A DNA stretch of 64,000 bases from a virus, in the IMG/VR virus record IMGVR_UViG_3300025012_000068, positions 1 to 64,000 of that record, one strand, 5' to 3'. Positions 22,532 through 32,406 of this stretch are shown piece by piece; positions within the stretch are counted from its first letter, which is position 1; each line of letters starts with the position of its first letter. The notes under the pieces were generated by a model that had not been told where the DNA came from, ran no database searches, and saw only the letters and a list, made by a program, of their open reading frames with translations. The position numbers and the translations under genes were made by a program.

Positions 22532-23404
22532 TTATGCAATAACTGAACTTAGTATTGTATTATCTATATTATTATAGTCATATAAATCTTGATAAGTTAA
22601 AAGAAGAGTGTTTCTGTATATATTTATTTTTATATAGTTTTTATCAAGTAGTTTAAACTTATTAATACAATCCGTAATTTTAATAAAGTCATCAATTTTT
22701 ATTTTAATAGAAAACGATTCATTCTTAAATGTTTTTATATCAAAATTTTTAAATATTATATCAGATTTAATTTTTTCATCTTTTACTGATAATAATTTAT
22801 TGTCAATAGATAAAATTATCACGTTATCATCATCTCCGGCTCTTGTTGTTTTTATAATATCTATTGAGTCTATTAAATCATTTATATGTTCGGCATTTAA
22901 TAATAGTTCGGCATATAAATCTTTTATATTTAGGTTTTCCCAATTTAAAAAATTTAACATTTTTTGATTATCAATTGGAAAATATTCAGAATATCCTAAA
23001 CTAATATTATAATTAAATTTATGAGTAGAACTATCTAATATTAATGAAATAAATCTAAGCTCATTACTATCAGAATCATAATTAAGTATAAAATTTAATA
23101 ATTCCTTTTTCATAGTTTTCTTAATAAAGTTTAGTATCTTTATAGATTCTTTATTAAGATTTAAAGTAGAAGAAAATAATCCAGTATTAGTGTCTTTAAT
23201 ATAGTTACTTGAATAATTATTAAGATTAAATTTAATGGTTCTAACACAATTTTTTCCTGTACCAGATAGTAATATTAAATAATCATTATCTTTATCCAGG
23301 CTTAATGTAAACTTAGTAGTTTCACCTAATTTATTAAACGATTCTATACATGAAATTAAATTAGATAATTGTTTTTGGTCAAACTGAATTATTTTCTGTT
23401 TCAT
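22532..23404 (-). CDS. putative sliding clamp (gp45-like)
   Basis: 290 aa. Alternating short beta strands and two helices per repeat (QKQLSNLISCIESFNKLGET, then ...LNAEHINDLIDSIDIIKTTR, then DDFIKITDCINKFKLLDKNY). This is compatible with the three-fold domain repetition of a PCNA-type clamp. T4 gp45 is 228 aa, so this is longer. Context supports a replication role: UvsW and a metallophosphoesterase are adjacent. No sequence motif proves it. Confidence 0.4.
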   Translation of the reverse strand: MKQKIIQFDQKQLSNLISCIESFNKLGETTKFTLSLDKDNDYLILLSGTGKNCVRTIKFNLNNYSSNYIKDTNTGLFSSTLNLNKESIKILNFIKKTMKKELLNFILNYDSDSNELRFISLILDSSTHKFNYNISLGYSEYFPIDNQKMLNFLNWENLNIKDLYAELLLNAEHINDLIDSIDIIKTTRAGDDDNVIILSIDNKLLSVKDEKIKSDIIFKNFDIKTFKNESFSIKIKIDDFIKITDCINKFKLLDKNYIKINIYRNTLLLTYQDLYDYNNIDNTILSSVIA

Positions 23405-24048
23405 ATTTCGATAATTACTCCATTATTTGATTTTCTATAATATAAATTTAACACTGAGGCATTAATAAATTCAGTATTACAATTGTCTATTTTTTTAGTT
23501 TTGCCACCGTCTTCGTGAATATGACCAAATATATGGTATTTTGGTTGTATTTCCATTATCTTTTCATATAAAAATTCACACCCGACTGACTCATTAGTCG
23601 TAATAGTAAAATCTAATATACCTTTAGGCGGTCCATGAGTTATTAATATATCAGTATTACTAGGTATTTCATCCCAATACGGTTTAAGCTTATTTCTTGG
23701 TACATTAAACCCCCAGCCATGTCCAAATGATGGAGTATATGGACTACCAAATACATTTAACCCACTAATTTCTTTTAACTCATGTTCTAAATAAATAATT
23801 TCTTCTGGAATATCTCCTCTTAAAATTAAGCCAGTGTCTATACTAGTATCATGATTTCCAGCAGAATATACTTTATATTTAATAGGTAAATTTTTATACC
23901 AATTAAAAAAGTCTTTTAATGGAGCTTCATTTAATGCTGGGTTTCGGCAGGTTCCAGCATCTCCTGCGCAAATTACCATATCAACATTATTTGGAATTTC
24001 TAATTCATTATGCTCATTATGAGTATCACTTATACACCATATTTTCAT
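23401..24048 (-). CDS. metallophosphoesterase
   Basis: 215 aa calcineurin-like fold with all metal motifs: CISDTHNEH (DxH), ICAGDAGTC (GD), SAGNHDTS (GNH), LITHGPPKG (H) and IFGHIHEDGG (GHxH). A single-domain enzyme. Substrate unknown; candidates are cyclic nucleotides, NMN or DNA ends. It overlaps the clamp-like gene start by four bases and follows UvsW by two bases. Confidence 0.85.
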   Translation of the reverse strand: MKIWCISDTHNEHNELEIPNNVDMVICAGDAGTCRNPALNEAPLKDFFNWYKNLPIKYKVYSAGNHDTSIDTGLILRGDIPEEIIYLEHELKEISGLNVFGSPYTPSFGHGWGFNVPRNKLKPYWDEIPSNTDILITHGPPKGILDFTITTNESVGCEFLYEKIMEIQPKYHIFGHIHEDGGKTKKIDNCNTEFINASVLNLYYRKSNNGVIIEI

Positions 24049-24050
24049 AG

Positions 24051-25593
24051 TTATAGTTTTATTTTATGTTTAAAAATTTTGAAATTTTGTTCTTTATAAA
24101 TTTTTTCTCTTTCTTTAGAATGCTTATTTGAATATCCGTCTAAATCATCTATTATATCAATAATTTTAATTTCAGTTTTTCCTGTGTAATTTCTAAGTCC
24201 TCTACCTATGCTTTGACGAATTAGTACTTCACTTTTATAAGATTCCGCGAAAATTATATTAAATAAATTTTTAATATTAATACCAGTAGAAAACGTTGGA
24301 AAACTTGCAACAATAACTATATTATCTCCGTTCTCCATTTCTTTTATATATAAATCTCTATCATCTTTTGAAACTGAGCCGTCAATATATCTGCACGTTT
24401 TATGTTTTATTAATTCATCTTTAATTTGTAATCCATAACCATCCTTAATATTACTAAATAATACTAATGTATTTTTAGTTGTCTTTTTTAAGAAATCAGT
24501 TACCCATTTAAATCTACTGTCATTCTGTATTACTAAGTCTTTCTCAGTTTTATATAAAAATTGACCAAATTTGTTTTTATCTTTGAACATAGTATGTCCA
24601 TTATCTTTTATATTTAAATAATTAGCAATTACCGGATCAGTTTTGTCGTACTCGAGAAACATTTGATGTATATTAACATTTGGACTTATTTTTTGCTGTA
24701 TTAAATAATCAGTTTTAACTATATATACAATTGGTCCAATTGTTTTTTGTATTTTAAAATATGTAGAATCATCTGTTTTTAAATCGACTGTTCCGGATAA
24801 ACCTAACAGTATATTAGGAGATTTAATCTTTTCTAATATTTTAGGAATACTATCTGATTTACTTCTATGGCATTCATCAATTATAATATTATTAATTTTT
24901 TCATAAAAACCTTCTTCTAAATTAATAAGGGTTTGATATGTCGCTATTATAATATTTGAATTATCTAATTCATCTTGACTTGGCTTTTTATGGCCGCCTC
25001 CAATTTTTACTACATTTAATGGCAAAATTTCATTATTATATTCTATCCACTCATTTTCAATTTGGCCAATTAAAGTTTTATTGGGTACTATTATTAATAG
25101 TTTTTTATCTTTTGTTATTTCTCTTTTATGATGTAAGTATGCATATATTATAAATGCAATTAAAGTTTTTCCAGCAGACGTTGCAAGCTCTCCTATACAA
25201 TACTTATATTTAAGCATTTTATATGCTGCTTGAATTTGGTATGGCCTATCTGACGGGTTTATTTTAGAATTTTTAAAAAATACATCACTAAACTTATTAA
25301 TATCATCTTCAATAACGTTATTATCGAATATATCTTCTAAACCTTCTATTTGTACTTCTATATTATTAGATTCTGAAAAACGAATTACTTCAGCCCAAAA
25401 ACCAATAGACACTTTTCCATCTTCATAAAAATTGTCATAGCCGTCCCATATTTTTTTTTTTGAACCGCCAGTCGAAAAAATATCCTGGGGCTCTCTTTTT
25501 AAAATGAAGTTTAAAAGCGTTTAGCTCTTGTTTAAACTCGTAATGTATTAATTGTAAGTATGACTTACAATCTGAAACTCTAAGTTTTATCAT
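24051..25593 (-). CDS. uvsW: UvsW-like SF2 helicase, frame broken at an A11 run
   Basis: The downstream frame (to 25412) has the helicase motifs Ia-VI: ELATSAGKTLIAF (Walker A), IIIDECHRS (DEAH-type II), GLSGTVD (III), IVASFPTFSTGI and RQSIGRGLRN (VI). Its N-terminus lacks a good start. Upstream, ATG 25593 opens MIKLRVSDCKSYLQLIHYEF and runs to YFFDWRFKKK, then one surplus A in an 11-A run (25451-25461) breaks the frame before IWDGYDNFYEDGKV. Joined length is ~513 aa, close to T4 UvsW (503). It may be transcriptional slippage or a sequencing error. Confidence 0.75.
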
Positions 25594-25647
25594 TTATTTT
25601 TATATAGGTATTATTTGAGTAGTTGTTATAAGGTATATACTTAATGA

Positions 25648-26103
25648 CTATCTTCCAGGAACGGCCCCAAACATTGATTCAATATCTAATCTCATTTTTA
25701 GTCCAAATAACGCTGAGTCTAGAGTTTTTATAGTTCCTTCATAAAAATTTATTTGATTTTCAAATAAATCTAATTTATGTTTAAGTTCAGAATGAGTTCC
25801 TTCTATAATTGCATTTTTTTCATTTTGCTGATACCTATATTGAAAAGACTCTCCTAATTTTTTAAATTCTTTTTGTTTCTCTTCTCTAAATTTCTTTTGT
25901 AATAAATTATATATGTCATATAATTCATGGTTTTCTTCTATTAAGCGTTGTCTAAGTGATAATAGATTAATTTGTATATTAACTAAGTTCTTAATATCTT
26001 TTAATGATGATATATTAATATTAATTTCTTCATTTATTTCTTTATGTTTCTTCTTTAATTTATTTTCTAGTGAGTCTTTATTATTTTTTACTTCGTCTTC
26101 CAT
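25648..26103 (-). CDS. coiled-coil protein, possible UvsY-like mediator
   Basis: 151 aa, almost entirely helical and charged, ending LFGLKMRLDIESMFGAVPGR. The layout (a long helical run, then a second helix pair and a short C-terminal tail) and the place beside UvsW, primase and gp46/47-type genes fit UvsY, the T4 recombination mediator. UvsY is poorly conserved and no motif proves this. Confidence 0.4.
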   Translation of the reverse strand: MEDEVKNNKDSLENKLKKKHKEINEEININISSLKDIKNLVNIQINLLSLRQRLIEENHELYDIYNLLQKKFREEKQKEFKKLGESFQYRYQQNEKNAIIEGTHSELKHKLDLFENQINFYEGTIKTLDSALFGLKMRLDIESMFGAVPGR

Positions 26104-26242
26104 CTTTTTGTATTTTAAAATTATTTAATAAATTTAAGTTATCATCAATTTTTATTTTAAAGCCTAGGTCTTCTGATATTTTTAATTTAGATTTTAATTC
26201 AGATAGTTCCTCTAATATTTCTGTTATTTTAACATCATTCAT
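26081..26242 (-). CDS. small helical protein
   Basis: 53 aa, MNDVKITEILEELSELKSKL..., charged helix with a basic tail (KIQKDGRRSKK). Its end overlaps the start of the coiled-coil gene by 23 bases and its start overlaps the stop of the 156-aa gene, typical of translational coupling. Too short for a family call. Confidence 0.5.
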   Translation of the reverse strand: MNDVKITEILEELSELKSKLKISEDLGFKIKIDDNLNLLNNFKIQKDGRRSKK

Positions 26243-26705
26243 CAATTTTATTTATTAGAGTATTTAATTTGCGCTTAGCTGTACTAACGCTTATAAAATT
26301 TGATTCTTTAACTGGTATTTGAAAAAATGAAGTTTCAATAATTTCAACACTGCCATCTTTATTAAAAATAGTTTCGTGGTATGCGTTACACTTACCTTTT
26401 ATATAATAAATGTGTTTAATTTTATTATATTCAGCTAATGATATTTTAAGTAAATACATTTTTTTCTTGAAATCCCCAATTATTTCTCCAGTAAGAGTAA
26501 TGTCGTCGTCTTCTTGTATATTAAATTTAAAAGTACTTTCATAATACCCATAATTAAATTGTACAACATCTCCGACTTCATATTTAGATTTAACATCTTT
26601 ACATTTATATGAAACTTGCTCTTTTATTTTATATGATTTTAATTTATTTTTAATATCACAATTTTTTAAAGAACAATATCTACAATTATAAATACGTACT
26701 GACAT
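26235..26705 (-). CDS. hypothetical protein with N-terminal cysteines
   Basis: 156 aa. An N-terminal cysteine cluster (YNCRYCSLKNCDIKNK) precedes a beta-rich body (VGDVVQFNYGYYESTFKFNI). Not recognised. It lies between the primase and the UvsY-candidate in the same operon. Confidence 0.5.
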   Translation of the reverse strand: MSVRIYNCRYCSLKNCDIKNKLKSYKIKEQVSYKCKDVKSKYEVGDVVQFNYGYYESTFKFNIQEDDDITLTGEIIGDFKKKMYLLKISLAEYNKIKHIYYIKGKCNAYHETIFNKDGSVEIIETSFFQIPVKESNFISVSTAKRKLNTLINKIDE

Positions 26706-26725
26706 TTAAACGGTTTATCTTATTT

Positions 26726-27898
26726 TTATAAAAATAATAAGTCAAATTTATTATTACTGAAAAACTCCTGTATAATTTTATTAAATTCTACGTAATTTGT
26801 TTTATTCCATTTAAATAACCATTTAAATGCATCATTAATATCTTTTATTTTATTTAATTCTAATTTAGCAGTAGGGCTAGAAACATTTTTATATTTAGAC
26901 AGTAGTTTTTTCCATAAAAAAACATGTTTCCCATTTTTAAGATATTCTATACTAGCTAAAATACCTTCTTTATCATTATCTAATAATAAATAATAATTAC
27001 TTATTTTATTTAATAATTCATGCCCCTTATTTACTCCAGTTATACATAATGAGTTATATACGAACGGATAATCAAATGTCCCTTCTGCTACATATACCCT
27101 TTCTTTAAAATTAACATTTAAAATATTCCAATATTGATTTATATTACCAATTAATACTAACTCATCTTCATTAAATAAATCCTTTGATTCCTTAAACCAA
27201 TCTTCTATTATTTTATCATAATTACATATTATATATTTCTTATATGTAATTGGCCTAATTGTTACTCCAATAACTTTTTTAGTGTTAATATCAATATTAA
27301 ATGAGTATATTTTTGAATCACTGGAATCGGCGTATATAAAATTAGAGGTAAATTCAATGGGTATTTCAGTAAGGCACCTAGATTCCAAAAATTTATAAGC
27401 TTTACTTTCTTTATTTAATTCAATAAGTGAAATTAAATTTAATTTTGCTTTAAAATCATCTATAGTAAAAAGTCTTTCAAATATTTTTTTATTTTGTAGT
27501 TGCCGAATTACTGGATTATCACTAGAATAAAAATCAGTTTCTTTAAAAAAGTTATCAGACTCAGACTTAATTTCTTCATCGGCCTCAGATATAAATGTAT
27601 TAATTTGATCTAATGAAAAATATGAAGATAAATTTATGCTTAATTTTTTGGAAGTATTTAATAAAAATTTATTAAGAGAACTAAAATGCCCACAATTCCA
27701 ACATTTATATGTTTTACTTTTAATATAAATATTTCCTCGTTTTTTAGTTGAATTATTTTTAGAATCTCCACAAATTGGACACGCTATGTCAATTCTTTTA
27801 TGTGAGGTTGCTTCGTCTAATTGCTGTTTTTTAGAGTCATTAGGAAATTTTCTCTTTAAAATTTCCTTAGTTATTACTTTAACAAAATTAATATCCAT
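26726..27898 (-). CDS. DNA primase (zinc ribbon plus TOPRIM)
   Basis: 390 aa. N-terminal zinc ribbon CPICGDSKNNSTKKRGNIYI...CWNCGHF (residues ~36-70). TOPRIM-type core: RVYVAEGTFDYPFVYNSLCI (E) and YYLLLDNDKEGILASI (DxD). Equivalent to T4 gp61 or bacterial DnaG in function, primer synthesis for the replisome. It is upstream of the recombination genes and downstream of the portal. Confidence 0.8.
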   Translation of the reverse strand: MDINFVKVITKEILKRKFPNDSKKQQLDEATSHKRIDIACPICGDSKNNSTKKRGNIYIKSKTYKCWNCGHFSSLNKFLLNTSKKLSINLSSYFSLDQINTFISEADEEIKSESDNFFKETDFYSSDNPVIRQLQNKKIFERLFTIDDFKAKLNLISLIELNKESKAYKFLESRCLTEIPIEFTSNFIYADSSDSKIYSFNIDINTKKVIGVTIRPITYKKYIICNYDKIIEDWFKESKDLFNEDELVLIGNINQYWNILNVNFKERVYVAEGTFDYPFVYNSLCITGVNKGHELLNKISNYYLLLDNDKEGILASIEYLKNGKHVFLWKKLLSKYKNVSSPTAKLELNKIKDINDAFKWLFKWNKTNYVEFNKIIQEFFSNNKFDLLFL

Positions 27899-27944
27899 TT
27901 ACTCTTATAGTAGATAATAAGATTAATGTTTTAAAAATAATTAA

Positions 27945-29774
27945 TTAAAAAGCTCCGGTTGTTTCAGATCCAGCTTCAGCTGTTTCAGATCCACCACCCG
28001 CTCCAGCAGTTTCTGTTCCAGGAGCTGATACCTCAGCTGTTCCAGTTGGAGTAGGCTCTCCTCCTAAATCAGGCCCAGCTAGGCCTTCTCCTCCAGCTGT
28101 AGTTTCTGGAAATCCGCCGCCAAATTCTCCGCCTAATTCTTCAGAACCTTTTAGTTCTTCATCAGGCCTTAAAAAACGTCGTTTATATGCATCATTTTGT
28201 TTTATATCATCATCAGTTAGCTTACCAAATTTTCTTAATAAATATTCTGTTGAAAAATATGGCTGGCCAATATCATTTTTAACAGCCGATAAATCATTAA
28301 CTGTAGCAACTCTTAATTTATTTACTTCAGCGTCTTTCATTTCTTCAAATAAGTTATCATTATTAAATCTAACGCCTATACTATTTTTAAATTCAGCATC
28401 ATTTTGTAAAGCGGGTATATCAATGCACATCTGTAAATATACAGGCTTTAGTATTATCTCTTGAAATACTGTCCTAAGCCTTCTTATAAATTTGCCATAC
28501 CGTATTTCATCTCGACTAATGCCATCAGCTCCAATTTTCCATTCTCCCATACCGCTTTTAGAATCAAATCGGCTAAACGGTATTTTAGTATCCATTTTTA
28601 ATTTATTACTAAAATAATTTAATAACTGAGAATCACTTAAATTTGGTCCAGGATATTCTAAAGCTTCTATATTAATATTCTGCCCTTGATCATTTTGAGG
28701 TATTACATAGTTTTTATAATATAAAAGTTTAGCCTCTCCGTCTACTGTAACTTCTCCGCTATCTTGATTAAAGAAAATATCTTCTTTATATAAATTTTTG
28801 TATTCAACAACATCTTGCCACGCTTTTTGAATTGACTTACTTCCAATAGGAACAGTAGTTTTTAATCGTATTGGGGCATTCATCGTATGCCAAATAATTT
28901 TACTATTTTCTACTACCCTAACTAAATTGAAAGATCTAATTAGCCGTTCAACATAACTAATTCTTCTAGTTTTAAATGCATTAGAAAATGATATATATAT
29001 AATTTGACTATCTTTTAATATTATCTGTTTTCCTGTTGATTTGTCTAACTGTATCCACTCTAAATGTAGTTTTCCATTAGACCCCTTCTCTACTCTCGGT
29101 GATACTGTACTAGGATCAATTTCTTTAAATCCAATTATCTCCTTTGGATTAGACGGATTATCATAAATTATCTCAAATGTTAAAAAACCATCTATTAAAT
29201 ATTGATACGCATACATCCATGCGCTGTCGCCAATATTAAATCCCCATGCATTATATATTTTATCAAATGCCCTCTCATATCCTTCTAATACTTTATCAGA
29301 AAATTTAATTTTCTTTTTATCTATTTCTTTCTCTTTACCAACCTTATGAGTTTTAGGTTTTTCTCCTTTATCCAATTTTTCATCAAATCCACCTGTTAAA
29401 TCGATTGGATAACAAAACCTATTATTATCATCATATACAACTAAATCATTAGCAATAGTCTCTATCGCAAACTCAATCTCAGAATTTGATGCAACCTCTC
29501 TTAATCTTTCTATTCTACTCTTATAATCTAATTGAAAAAATGCAATAGCCTTATTCTTTAAAGCACTAGTCGTATCACTTAATGCCAAAGTATACTTCAA
29601 TAAATCATTACCAACATACTGACCTGACATCTTGGCCTTTAATTCTCCCTGTATGTAACCAATTGATTTTGAATTAGTTAGTAGAAGGTCGTCATATTTC
29701 ATTCCAAATCTAGATAATTTATCTAATGCATTGCCAAAGGATGTACTGCTAAACGAATCAAAGAATCCTGCCAT
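27945..29774 (-). CDS. 20: portal vertex protein (gp20-like)
   Basis: 609 aa, similar in size to T4 gp20 (524). Typical segments: EFAIETIANDLVVYDDNNRF near residue 100, WHTMNAPIRLKTTVPIGSKS, SRFDSKSGMGEWKIGADGIS and ISRDEIRYGKFIRRLRTVFQ. T4 portals share the 'R-DE-r-kFI-rLR' block. The last ~70 residues are Gly/Glu/Thr/Pro-rich and probably disordered. It starts the head operon upstream of the TPR-glycosyltransferase and gp4-like genes. Confidence 0.85.
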   Translation of the reverse strand: MAGFFDSFSSTSFGNALDKLSRFGMKYDDLLLTNSKSIGYIQGELKAKMSGQYVGNDLLKYTLALSDTTSALKNKAIAFFQLDYKSRIERLREVASNSEIEFAIETIANDLVVYDDNNRFCYPIDLTGGFDEKLDKGEKPKTHKVGKEKEIDKKKIKFSDKVLEGYERAFDKIYNAWGFNIGDSAWMYAYQYLIDGFLTFEIIYDNPSNPKEIIGFKEIDPSTVSPRVEKGSNGKLHLEWIQLDKSTGKQIILKDSQIIYISFSNAFKTRRISYVERLIRSFNLVRVVENSKIIWHTMNAPIRLKTTVPIGSKSIQKAWQDVVEYKNLYKEDIFFNQDSGEVTVDGEAKLLYYKNYVIPQNDQGQNINIEALEYPGPNLSDSQLLNYFSNKLKMDTKIPFSRFDSKSGMGEWKIGADGISRDEIRYGKFIRRLRTVFQEIILKPVYLQMCIDIPALQNDAEFKNSIGVRFNNDNLFEEMKDAEVNKLRVATVNDLSAVKNDIGQPYFSTEYLLRKFGKLTDDDIKQNDAYKRRFLRPDEELKGSEELGGEFGGGFPETTAGGEGLAGPDLGGEPTPTGTAEVSAPGTETAGAGGGSETAEAGSETTGAF

Positions 29775-29775
29775 G

Positions 29776-30831
29776 TTAATTATTTTTTATTATTTTATTT
29801 ATTTCATTTATTAAATTATCAATTTGAACTGGAGTAATTGTAGAATAAAAATTATATTTCCATCTCCAATCTAAATATGTATCGTATATTAAAAGTGTAG
29901 GTTTATTCATACTTGCACTTAAATGTACAGTAGAGGTATCAACTGATATTATTAAATCCATTTCATTTATTATAGATGTTGTATCTTGAAAATTATTAAT
30001 CGTATGTTTAATCATCCAATCTATATTTTCATCTTTTTGTAGATTATGATATTCTATAGTATTAAATGATAATTGTTTTTTTATTTTTTCTAAAGAGATT
30101 GACCTTAAATTTGAATTAGGAGATATTGCATTAGTTTTCCAAACAATACCTATCTTTTTAATATTAGACTTGTTTGTTGTATTATTAAAAGTATAATGTC
30201 GTGTACCATAGTTTAATGTATATGAGCTAAAAAGATCTCCTGATGCTATCCATCCATCAAACTGTTGAATAAATTTTAAATCAAATTGTCGTTCTTGAAA
30301 AAGAGTTATATTATTTAATTTAAAATTATTTTGAAATAATGTAAACATTTCTGGATAAATCTGATAATGACAGTTATTTACTATTGTATCTAATGTTGGT
30401 AATACTCTAGAAAATAATATTTCATCACCAAATCCTTGTTCATTTAATACTAAAACGTTTTTATTTTTTAGTTGTTCAATATTTGTAAATTGGGTAATCG
30501 GTAATCTTGGAAATTTAAATCTATCTCCGTAATATCTATACTGGTATAATGATAAACCTTCATTTAATTTATTATTAAACAAATAAGACAAGGCAAGTTC
30601 ATATCCAGACGATTTATAGTCATATTCATAAAAAGATTTTTTAAATAAGCGTTCTGCATTATCATAAGAATATAATGATAAATAGCAAAGTCCCATGTTA
30701 TAATATAGTATTCCTAAATCATTATAGTATAGATAGGGTATTGCTTTTTTATAAAAATTTAAAGCTTCTTTATAATTTCCAGTATGGTAGTGGGATATTC
30801 CTAGTTCTACTAGTTTTTTTGGATTTTTCAT
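29776..30831 (-). CDS. TPR-domain protein fused to GT9-like glycosyltransferase
   Basis: 351 aa. Residues ~1-110 form three TPR-like repeats (ISHYHTGNYKEALNFYKKAI; MGLCYLSLYSYDNAERLFKK; LALSYLF...). Residues ~130-350 have the GT-B heptosyltransferase pattern: VLVLNEQGFGDEILFSRVLP, KKIGIVWKTN, and MDLIISVDTSTVHLSASMNK. It might modify virion or host glycans. It sits one base from the portal stop, in the structural operon. Confidence 0.75.
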   Translation of the reverse strand: MKNPKKLVELGISHYHTGNYKEALNFYKKAIPYLYYNDLGILYYNMGLCYLSLYSYDNAERLFKKSFYEYDYKSSGYELALSYLFNNKLNEGLSLYQYRYYGDRFKFPRLPITQFTNIEQLKNKNVLVLNEQGFGDEILFSRVLPTLDTIVNNCHYQIYPEMFTLFQNNFKLNNITLFQERQFDLKFIQQFDGWIASGDLFSSYTLNYGTRHYTFNNTTNKSNIKKIGIVWKTNAISPNSNLRSISLEKIKKQLSFNTIEYHNLQKDENIDWMIKHTINNFQDTTSIINEMDLIISVDTSTVHLSASMNKPTLLIYDTYLDWRWKYNFYSTITPVQIDNLINEINKIIKNN

Positions 30832-31445
30832 TAACTGGCATTCTTTAAAATCATGTCATAAATTTGGTTAATTCCAATGTTTTTATGTGTGACTATACTT
30901 TTAGTATATAATAGCGGTAATATAGTTAAATCTTCCCATTCTAATATTTTAAGTTTAACCATTTTCTTTTTATCATATGAGTTTATAGCAGGTCCTAAAT
31001 TAATATTAAATAAATCTAAAATTGTTTTTTTATTTATAGGTACAATTTTCCAGTTAGATAATTCTTCGTCTATATTATATGAAATATATCCTTTATACAT
31101 AGTTTTCCAGTATATTGTTAATAATTTTAGTTTAAGAGGATATGGAATAACATTAAAGTTTAATCCTATCTCTTTACCTGATTGGTCTTTTCCTAAACTT
31201 AATATAATTGGTCTTTTGTCTATATACTTGTTTTCAGTTTGAGCAAGGGCTATTGAATCAATTTTTTCATTATAATAAAAAGTATAAAACATGTTACTTA
31301 TAAGTTTAGAAGGTAAAGTTTTTATATAGTTTTTTCCGTTATTTACGTATTTTTCGTTATATATTTTTTCAGATTCGTTTTTTGCCGCTCCAATGGATCC
31401 TGACGCATCTATAAACTCTTTAAAAAAATCATCAAATCTTTCCAT
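30831..31445 (-). CDS. structural protein next to gp4-like gene
   Basis: 204 aa, not matched by motif. It starts after the gp4-like gene as T4 gp53 (baseplate wedge, 196 aa) does, and has a similar length. Segments PIILSLGKDQ...GLNFNVIPYPLKLKLL look conserved in T4-like phages. The synteny is suggestive but the sequence does not prove gp53. Confidence 0.4.
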   Translation of the reverse strand: MERFDDFFKEFIDASGSIGAAKNESEKIYNEKYVNNGKNYIKTLPSKLISNMFYTFYYNEKIDSIALAQTENKYIDKRPIILSLGKDQSGKEIGLNFNVIPYPLKLKLLTIYWKTMYKGYISYNIDEELSNWKIVPINKKTILDLFNINLGPAINSYDKKKMVKLKILEWEDLTILPLLYTKSIVTHKNIGINQIYDMILKNAS

Positions 31446-31984
31446 TATCCTATTGTGAAATTACCCGTTTTATCTTCTGTTAAAACTCCAAATTTCATAT
31501 TTTTTGATTTAGCGTATTTAAGAGCAGCTTCAAATTTAGCTTTGTTTACTAAATATGTAATCATATCTTTATTATAATTATTGATTTTTTTGGTAGTAGT
31601 ATTTCCTTTTATATTTTCAGGTTTTTTAGTTTGTTTAAGAGGTTTTATTTCAACTAACCATGTAACATTGGTATCATTTGGAGTTTTTACTTTTATTATA
31701 AAGTCTACATAATAATTTCGGTATTTAATATCTTTGTATGTTGGAGTTAAATTTTCTTTTATTATATCTATAGGCGAAATATAAGGTATTGCAATTTTTT
31801 CACTACTCCATTTTACAATATTAGGATTCATATCACAAAAATGCATAAACTTATATTCCCAGGATGACCTATATATCGGGAGGCTAGACAAGTCCCCACT
31901 ATATTTTTCTTTATTTACTGGATTAAAAAATCCTTGATTAAATCTACCATTTTTATTTGGCTTTAAGTCTTTAATATTTCTCAT
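31445..31984 (-). CDS. 4: head completion nuclease-like protein (gp4-like)
   Basis: 179 aa. Matches T4 gp4 in order: YRSSWEYKFMHFCDMNPNIV, KWSSEKIAIPYISP, YYVDFIIKV, TWLVEIKPLKQTKKP, and KFGVLTED. The D...ExK pattern is nuclease-like (TnsA/PD-(D/E)XK). T4 gp4 acts in head completion after DNA packaging. Overlaps its neighbour by one base. Confidence 0.85.
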   Translation of the reverse strand: MRNIKDLKPNKNGRFNQGFFNPVNKEKYSGDLSSLPIYRSSWEYKFMHFCDMNPNIVKWSSEKIAIPYISPIDIIKENLTPTYKDIKYRNYYVDFIIKVKTPNDTNVTWLVEIKPLKQTKKPENIKGNTTTKKINNYNKDMITYLVNKAKFEAALKYAKSKNMKFGVLTEDKTGNFTIG

Positions 31985-31995
31985 TATTCAAATTT

Positions 31996-32406
31996 TTAAA
32001 TTGAGTATATTTCATCATCACCTGATAAATTTAGTGAGATATGCTTAACTGGACCGTCTGATCCCTTTAGTTTATACATTTTATTATATGATAAAGCAAA
32101 TGCATTATTTACAACAGTTGTAAAATATGAAAAAGCATTAGGCCCATATTGAGAAACAGTTGGATCAAAATTTCTCCAATACTTTAAACAATTTTCAAGA
32201 GCAGTTTGTATACAATCTTCCATATCTTCTTGATTTTTATGATGAAGCCTTTTTGTTCGTATTGTACGATTTGCTAATTTTATAAAAAAATTAACAGCAG
32301 CAGGTGTCAATTCATTTTTCTCTTTACATAAAATAATCTCATCGCTAAATTCTTTATTTGAAATATAATATTTATCAGTTTTAACTAGCCGTTTTCTTTT
32401 AACCAT
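31996..32406 (-). CDS. 55: late sigma factor (gp55-like)
   Basis: 136 aa, shorter than T4 gp55 (185). Core: NQEDMEDCIQTALENCLKYW then NFDPTVS...NAFSYFTTVVNNAFALSY and NKMYKLKGSD. This is the sigma region 2-like block of gp55. It directs host RNA polymerase to late promoters with the clamp. Overlaps the RuvC-like gene by eight bases. Confidence 0.85.
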   Translation of the reverse strand: MVKRKRLVKTDKYYISNKEFSDEIILCKEKNELTPAAVNFFIKLANRTIRTKRLHHKNQEDMEDCIQTALENCLKYWRNFDPTVSQYGPNAFSYFTTVVNNAFALSYNKMYKLKGSDGPVKHISLNLSGDDEIYSI

